From contig WPIO01000526.1 in NCBI GenBank assembly GCA_009760855.2, forward strand, positions 1 through 31,077: DNA of 31,077 nt. The letters run 5' to 3'. Shown here piece by piece: positions 26,673 through 31,077 of the stretch. A model generated the notes under the pieces. The model worked only from the letters and a program-made list of their open reading frames with translations, searched no databases and had not been told where the DNA came from. Numbering within the stretch: the first letter of the stretch is position 1; every line of letters begins with the position of its first letter. This DNA is from Cristatella mucedo. Its lineage: Eukaryota; Bryozoa; Phylactolaemata; Cristatellidae. A program made the translations under genes and the position numbers.

Positions 26673-27160
26673 GCGGGTGCAGGTGGGCTCGTCTGCCGCC
26701 TGCCTCATTATACAACTTCTCATCGACTTGAACTGCCTCTCTCTCAAGCAGCCATCGAATCGAAGGCCATTCATGCTTCCGTCCCTTCCTTTTCTGGCTC
26801 TTGCTTGCCATAAGGAAATATTTCTTAAAAAGTAAAACATGTAAAAATAAGCGTACTCCTCACATCATGTGCTCCATTCGCATACAATATTCTTAATGCA
26901 CTAATGCATACCAAAACTATGGGCGTAATCGCTCGTCAACTGAATCGTGCGTCCTTCCCAGCACGTGCTAAGTGATCAGAAAGCGATTTAGCTGTTCCGG
27001 GGTGCAACCGAAATATTTCATTGTTATTTTATTTATTTATATTATATTATTTTATTATTGTATACTGCCCACTGTATATATTGTCAGACATGGGCACTGT
27101 TGGACGTGCAGCTTCTCAGTGATTGCGTATGCCATGTAATGTAATGTATCTCCTTCTGCA
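26673..27160. other. AT-rich unassigned stretch
   Basis: No gene or known repeat seen. An AT-rich low-complexity tract (TATTTATTTATATTATATTATTTTATTATTG) lies near 27030-27060. The region precedes a 5'-truncated LINE B whose exact start is hard to place. Confidence 0.5.
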
Positions 27161-28612
27161 TACACTTAGGCAGGTTACCAGTGATCTCGTCCTGAAGTTT
27201 ATATCCCAATCAAACGAGACAACAAGCCCTTTAGACCCTATTCCCTCTGTCTTGCTCCTACGTTGCATTGATCTGCTGCTGCCATGCATAACTAACATCC
27301 TTAATATGTCATTAGCCTCAGGTCACGTCCCAGCACCTTTCAAAAAGCCGTAGTCAGGCCATTTCTTACGAAAGCGACATTAGACCAAAAGAACTTGACC
27401 AACTACCGCCCAGTCTCCCTTCTACCATTCCTATCAAAGACACTGGAACGGGTCGTGGTGGACCAGCTGAACTCACATATCGAAACTTCAAACCTTGCTA
27501 GTAGGTTCTAGTATGGCTTTAGAGCTAATCACTCCACAAAGTCAGCATTGCATAGGGTGTACAACGACCTACTTATAAATGCAGACATAGGTAGAGTGTC
27601 TCTGCTTGTTTTGCTCGATCTTTCGGCAGGTTTTGTTACTATCGATAGCAAAGTTCATTTAGAGCACCTCTCATCTCGCCTGGGCATCACTGGCACTGCT
27701 CTGCAATGGTGCAGGTCATATATTAGTGGGAGACTCCAGAGTATCAACGTGAATGAACTATGATCATCGGAGGTACGTCTGAAATACAGGGTACCCCAGG
27801 GCTCAGTTCTAGGTCCGGTCCTTTTAACGGTTTATACTCTCCCTCTTGCTGATGTGATTGCCATGCACAATCTAGGCTTTTACTTCTATTCAGATGACAC
27901 TCAGTTGTACCATTGCAAATTTTCTAAAACTAAATGACAATAAAACGAACTTACTAGTTGTGGGCAAACCCAGTGTAGTTCAGAAATTGGAAAGGCTGAC
28001 GCTCAAAATTGGCTCTGCCAGCATATCTCCAGTTGAATCAGTTCGAAATCTAGGTGTCTAATTCCAAAGCGACCTCTCGTTGGACGACCATATAAGCTCC
28101 ACAGTCAAATCTGCCTATTTTTAGCTTCATAACATTGCTAAAATTCAGGCTTGTTTAGATAAGGATACCACATCTACGTTGGTCGACGCATATGTGACGC
28201 CCCTTCTTGGATCTGTAACTAAGTGATTGCTGGCCTACCGGCATGTGCAACCAGGCGACTACAGCTAGTGCAAAGTTCCACAGCTTGGCTTGTCGGTCGC
28301 GAGCGTTGCCATGTCACACCACTTCTCGCCGACCTCCACTGGCTACCAGTCAAGCACCGGATCGATTTCAAGGTTTTTTTACTCACTTTTAGGTCACTCC
28401 ATTTTTTTGCTCCAGCCTATCTCTCAGATCTATTCTCACACCAGGCCGAGCATCGTACCACCGGCTTTTCGGAGTTCCTCAGTTTACCAATACCTCGTAC
28501 ACACCTCAAATCCTTTGAAAACCTTGCAATTAGTTCGTATGCTCGCAAAGCATGGAAATCACTCCAGACTTGCGTCAGAACATTCCCCGACTTAACCACA
28601 TTTAATAAGAAC
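27160..28612 (+). pseudogene. LINE B reverse transcriptase and C-terminal region (broken)
   Basis: Motifs in order: LDPIPSVLL (region 0/1), LTNYRPVSLLPFLSKTLERVV, a decayed fingers segment, motif A as LLDLSAGF (27605-27640 area; usual AAFD is changed to AGFV), motif B as VPQGSVLGP, and motif C as FYSDDTQLY (usual ADD). About 90 nucleotides are missing after motif C, joining directly to FLKLNDNKT (motif D). Then ISPVES, LDDHISSTVKSAYF, LLAGLPAC and LADLHWLPVKHR. Frameshifts near 27350 and stops near 27510, 27762, 28061 and 28223 destroy the ORF, and the motif A Asp change would itself inactivate it. 28223-28615 is the longest remaining frame. Confidence 0.9.
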
Positions 28613-28866
28613 TAAAAAACACAACAATTTAGAACAGCATTTAGTGGATCCCTGTGAGTCGTTCTTCATGGGCTTATGCCTGCTGACACTGTGCATTCTG
28701 CCACCAACCACACCTACATGCTGACCCTGTGCATGTCACACCTAAGCATGTCATTCATGTCGTTTTAAAAAATGATATTACTCACCATTCAAAAGCTTTT
28801 CCCCTTGCTGCAAATGTAAAGCGCCTAAAAAGAGACTGAGTTCTCTGAGGGCGCTTTATCAAGAGT
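27160..28866 (+). mobile_element. LINE family B, longest copy (~1.7 kb), 5'-truncated
   Basis: Begins inside ORF2 at the start of the reverse transcriptase and runs to the 3' hairpin (GGGCGCTTTATCAAG near 28852). The 3' untranslated region has CATGCTGACCCTGTGCATG and GCAAATGTAAAGCGCCTAAAAAGAGACTGAG. The (ATT)n tail is missing because a LINE A fragment follows almost directly. No family B copy in the window keeps the endonuclease region. Confidence 0.9.
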
Positions 28867-28889
28867 ATCAGAACTCAAACTTCAAACAA

Positions 28890-29837
28890 AAATCAAACTT
28901 CCTGAAACTTAATGATAATAAAACCGAACTGCTGCTCATAGGACACCCTAAGCGTGTGGCTGGATTAAAAGGCTTTGCCGTTCTAATAGGTGATACTATT
29001 GTGGGGCCATCACCACTTGCTTGAAATTTAGGTGTCGTGTTCGAAAGCTGCCTTAATTTCAAAAGCTTCATTCAGAAGACTGCCTCTACAGCTAGCCATC
29101 ACATGCGATCCCTGTCCAAGATTAGGAGCTGTCTCCCACAGTAGCTCGTAAAAAATTTAACTAGCTCTCTAGTTCTGTCTCGGCTTCATTAATGGTAATT
29201 CCCTTTTGGCTGGGCTGCCAAAGAAAGCTATTATGCCACTACAGCTGACAATGAATATGGCTGCAAGGCTGGTCTTCAAGTCCCAGCGGTTTGAGCACGT
29301 GTCTCCTTTGCTGAAGGAGCTGGGATGGTTGCCGGTTGAGCACAGGATACAGAGCAAAGTTCTTACGCTGGCCCACAAGGCCCGCCACGGCTTGGCTCCT
29401 TCATACCTAGCTGAGCTGCTGCATCAGTTTCAGCCTGTTCACGCCCTAAGGTCCTGTGTGGACAATAAATTAGCTGTCCCATTCCTCCGCTTAAAAACAG
29501 TTGGCGACAGAGGCTTTAGCTCTGCAGGTCCTAGACTGTGGAACTCGCTTCCACAATTCTTGTGCAACGACAACTACTCTTCTACTGCCGACTATGGCAC
29601 ATCTTTTTCAGCGGTCCTGAACTGCTACTTCTATGCTACTCACTACCTCAACTGCTCTCCTGACTCTGCTATACTTCCCACTTTTTCTTTGTTGCGTGAG
29701 ACGAAGTCTGTTGGCTACCGAACGAGTACCGAAAGCCGCTTAGGCTGTGAGTGTGCTATACAAAACTCTCCTGAGTAACACCCACATGGTCTTTGTTACT
29801 TTGTGGAGTTACAGACGGAGATACATTACATTACAAT
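28890..29837 (+). mobile_element. LINE A 3' fragment, 5'-truncated (~0.95 kb)
   Basis: Starts at the FLKLNDNKTELLLIG segment (motif D) and extends to GTTACAGACGGAGATACATTACATTACA. It lies head-to-tail behind LINE B, replacing LINE B's (ATT)n tail, and ahead of P3. The first ~30 bases (28866-28895) are an A/C-rich repetitive joint (TCAAAC units) of unclear origin. It shares most lesion-free positions with the full copy and shows that the extra T near 11141 in that copy is an insertion. Confidence 0.9.
29206..29778 (+). pseudogene. LINE A ORF2 C-terminal region, 190 codons open
   Basis: AARLVFKSQRFEHVSPLL, LGWLPVEHRIQ, ARHGLAPSYLAELLHQF, KLAVPFLRLKTVGDRGF and AGPRLWNSLPQ are the L2-type C-terminal region after the reverse transcriptase. 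This is the longest uninterrupted copy of the domain in the window. It is disconnected upstream: stops and a frameshift near 29150-29200 separate it from motif D, and no RT is present, so it is not functional. Confidence 0.88.
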
Positions 29838-29959
29838 CAGTCATATCGTTCATCGTTCAAGCCACATCCGTCCTGTCCCCACTCTCCCGATGAAGCAATT
29901 GCTTTTTATTACGAGATTCTATCCCGAGGTCAGGTACGGCTGTTGGATATAGTTAGCCG

Positions 29960-30140
29960 TGGCCTCGATGTAGGTGGCCGTTATAGCCTATGTGATAAGG
30001 TGCTCTCTCTCCACGACCGAGTTCGCCAAATCAAACCCAGCAGCGGGCGATCTTTTCTTGCCAACTGCAAGCACTGGTGAAAGCCGTTAGAACTCTTCTG
30101 CTTCTATACAGGCAACGCTGTTAAATCAGCTAATGTTTAT
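29960..30140 (+). mobile_element. SINE family S copy S5, embedded in block P
   Basis: GGCCGTTATAGCC, AAGGTGCTCTCTCTCCACGACCGAG and GCCAACTGCAAGCACTGGTGAAAGCCG align with S2-S4; the tail is CAGCTAATGTTTATTTTTG. The B box is degenerate (CAAATCAAACCC). Confidence 0.7.
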
Positions 30141-30509
30141 TTTTGTGTGTTTCAGACCGATTCGCACCGCTTTAGGACGGTCGGCGCCAGCACGCTCAGC
30201 TCAAGCCGTTTTGTCGAGTGACAGTTTCTTAGCAGGATCGTGGGCAGGGGAGGATGCCGACGCATTTCATTCGGGAGACCCAAATAGAAGATATTTCAAC
30301 TCATCGTCGACGCCATAAACCAGTTCGTAACCCCTAGACAATACGGCTAGGTAGAGTGGGCGTGGCCTCGCCACCATGTTGTACAGTCCGAACCAGACTC
30401 ACTCACGTTCAGTTGGCAGTCTAGGCGTGAGCAGGTAACTCCTTAGCAGCCTCACCCTATCTGCCGATTGGGAATGAATTATGAATTGGTGGGCTGCACT
30501 GTGATGCTA

Positions 30510-30952
30510 TCTCAGTTTGACGGATGGGTCGAGCGATGCGTGGCCCGATTGTGAACTACTTCGGATGGTATGGCTGAAGCGAGAAAATCAACGGACCGAG
30601 AACTGTATGGCGAAGATTTGCAGTGGATGCTCTGTTTGATGGGGATGAAGTGTGGGTCCATGAGAAGCCGTTTGTCGACGTGACTGCGACGTACAAGACA
30701 GACGAGCCTCGCCGCTCAGTCGTGTATATTCCGGAAGCTTCTCATTACACAGGCTGGAAGATGTGTGACATTTGCTGAGTTGCAGCTTTCAAGACTGGCT
30801 GTCATGAATGTATGTACCGCCTGATTTAACGCTGGTGCCGTCGTCCTAGCGATGGAAAGGCTCCTCCGTCGGCGTGCCAGCGGTCGCCCAACGCTGTGGA
30901 GAGAAACGTCACCATGCGAGCAACGCTCAACGGCTTCACTTATAAAGTTCAA
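30510..30952 (-). pseudogene. Decayed LINE family C ORF2 C-terminal remnant, second copy
   Basis: Minus strand from 30952: HTFMTASLESCNSANVTHLPAC, then, across frameshifts, ATRLVCL and LMDPHFIPIKQSIHC, in the order expected for an L2/CR1 C-terminal region. Paralogous to 17290-17552. Interrupted by stops and at least one frameshift near 30720. Confidence 0.55.
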
Positions 30953-31077
30953 GCAGGAGCAGCAGGAGTTACATTGAAAGGGAAATTCCTGACGGCAACG
31001 TGACTCACGACAAGCTTTCGGGATCGTATCGGCTTTTCGTACCTCGCTAGTTTCAGCCCCGATCGCGTGTTTGGGGC

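Larger units (their letters stand above)
29838..31077 (+). repeat. Repeat block P, copy 3, running off the window
   Basis: Joins LINE A inside the P sequence (ATCAGTCATATCG here, CATCGGTCACATCG at about 5006). Matches P2 from about 16590 to 17830. Contains an embedded SINE S (29960-30140) and the minus-strand LINE C remnant (about 30510-30952). The P 5' part with the polypyrimidine tract is missing. The sequence stops at the window edge, so what follows (R in other units) cannot be seen. Confidence 0.82.

Noticed and set aside
1-31077. CRISPR array, prokaryotic operons, phage or other virus genes
   Set aside because: No regularly spaced direct repeats and no prokaryotic gene layout; the only recognisable proteins are non-LTR retrotransposon proteins of eukaryotic type.

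Overview
This window is repeat-dense animal (metazoan) nuclear DNA. I see no intact host gene, no rRNA or functional tRNA gene, no CRISPR array and no prokaryotic operon. The recognisable coding sequence is decayed non-LTR retrotransposon (LINE) sequence of the L2/CR1-like kind: an AP-endonuclease, then a reverse transcriptase with FADD-type motif C, then the L2-type C-terminal region. Two LINE families are clear. Family A has a 3' end running into CATTA repeats. Family B ends in a GC-rich hairpin (AAAGCGCC...GGCGCTTT) followed by (ATT)n. L2-like LINEs with hairpin-(ATT)n tails and tRNA-headed SINEs suggest a metazoan, perhaps an invertebrate; the species cannot be named from the sequence.

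Layout: 1-1.15 kb unassigned; 1.15-1.80 kb repeat I1, split by a LINE B tail; 2.18-4.66 kb block Q1 carrying a tRNA-derived SINE; 4.66-5.69 kb block P1; 5.69-7.32 kb mostly unassigned; 7.32-7.98 kb remnants of blocks P and R; 7.98-12.42 kb LINE B split by a near full-length LINE A; 12.42-13.15 kb R fragment and LINE A fragment; 13.15-13.86 kb minus-strand LINE B with a nested SINE; 13.86-17.98 kb Q2-P2; 18.0-20.73 kb R1, split by LINE B and LINE A insertions; 20.73-21.70 kb element D1 and minus-strand LINE B; 21.70-24.04 kb R2, D2 and a minus-strand LINE B piece; 24.08-25.87 kb R3; 25.87-26.67 kb I2, the inverted partner of I1; 27.16-28.87 kb LINE B; 28.89-29.84 kb LINE A; 29.84-31.08 kb P3, running off the edge.

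The main structural result is that the window is largely a diverged array of one complex unit, Q-P-R-D-(minus-strand LINE B). The full order is seen once (13.86-21.70 kb) and shortened or interrupted versions occur at 2.18-13.86, 21.70-24.04 and 24.08-25.87 kb. Because several copies of each block are present, paralogous empty sites expose exact insertion junctions: SINE S2 with a 7-bp target-site duplication, LINE B tails in I1 and R1, and LINE A inside LINE B with a 23-bp duplication.

The second result is sharing of the LINE B type hairpin-(ATT)n tail by non-autonomous elements: a tRNA-headed SINE (13.25-13.39 kb) and a roughly 0.48-kb element D. One base pair of the tail hairpin is C-G in LINE B, U.G in D1 and U-A in D2, so pairing is kept while sequence changes. 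This fits the known model in which SINEs borrow a partner LINE's 3' tail for reverse-transcriptase recognition; mobilisation of these elements by LINE B is inference. All alignments were made by eye, so block borders are good to roughly 10-30 bases except where a junction is given exactly.
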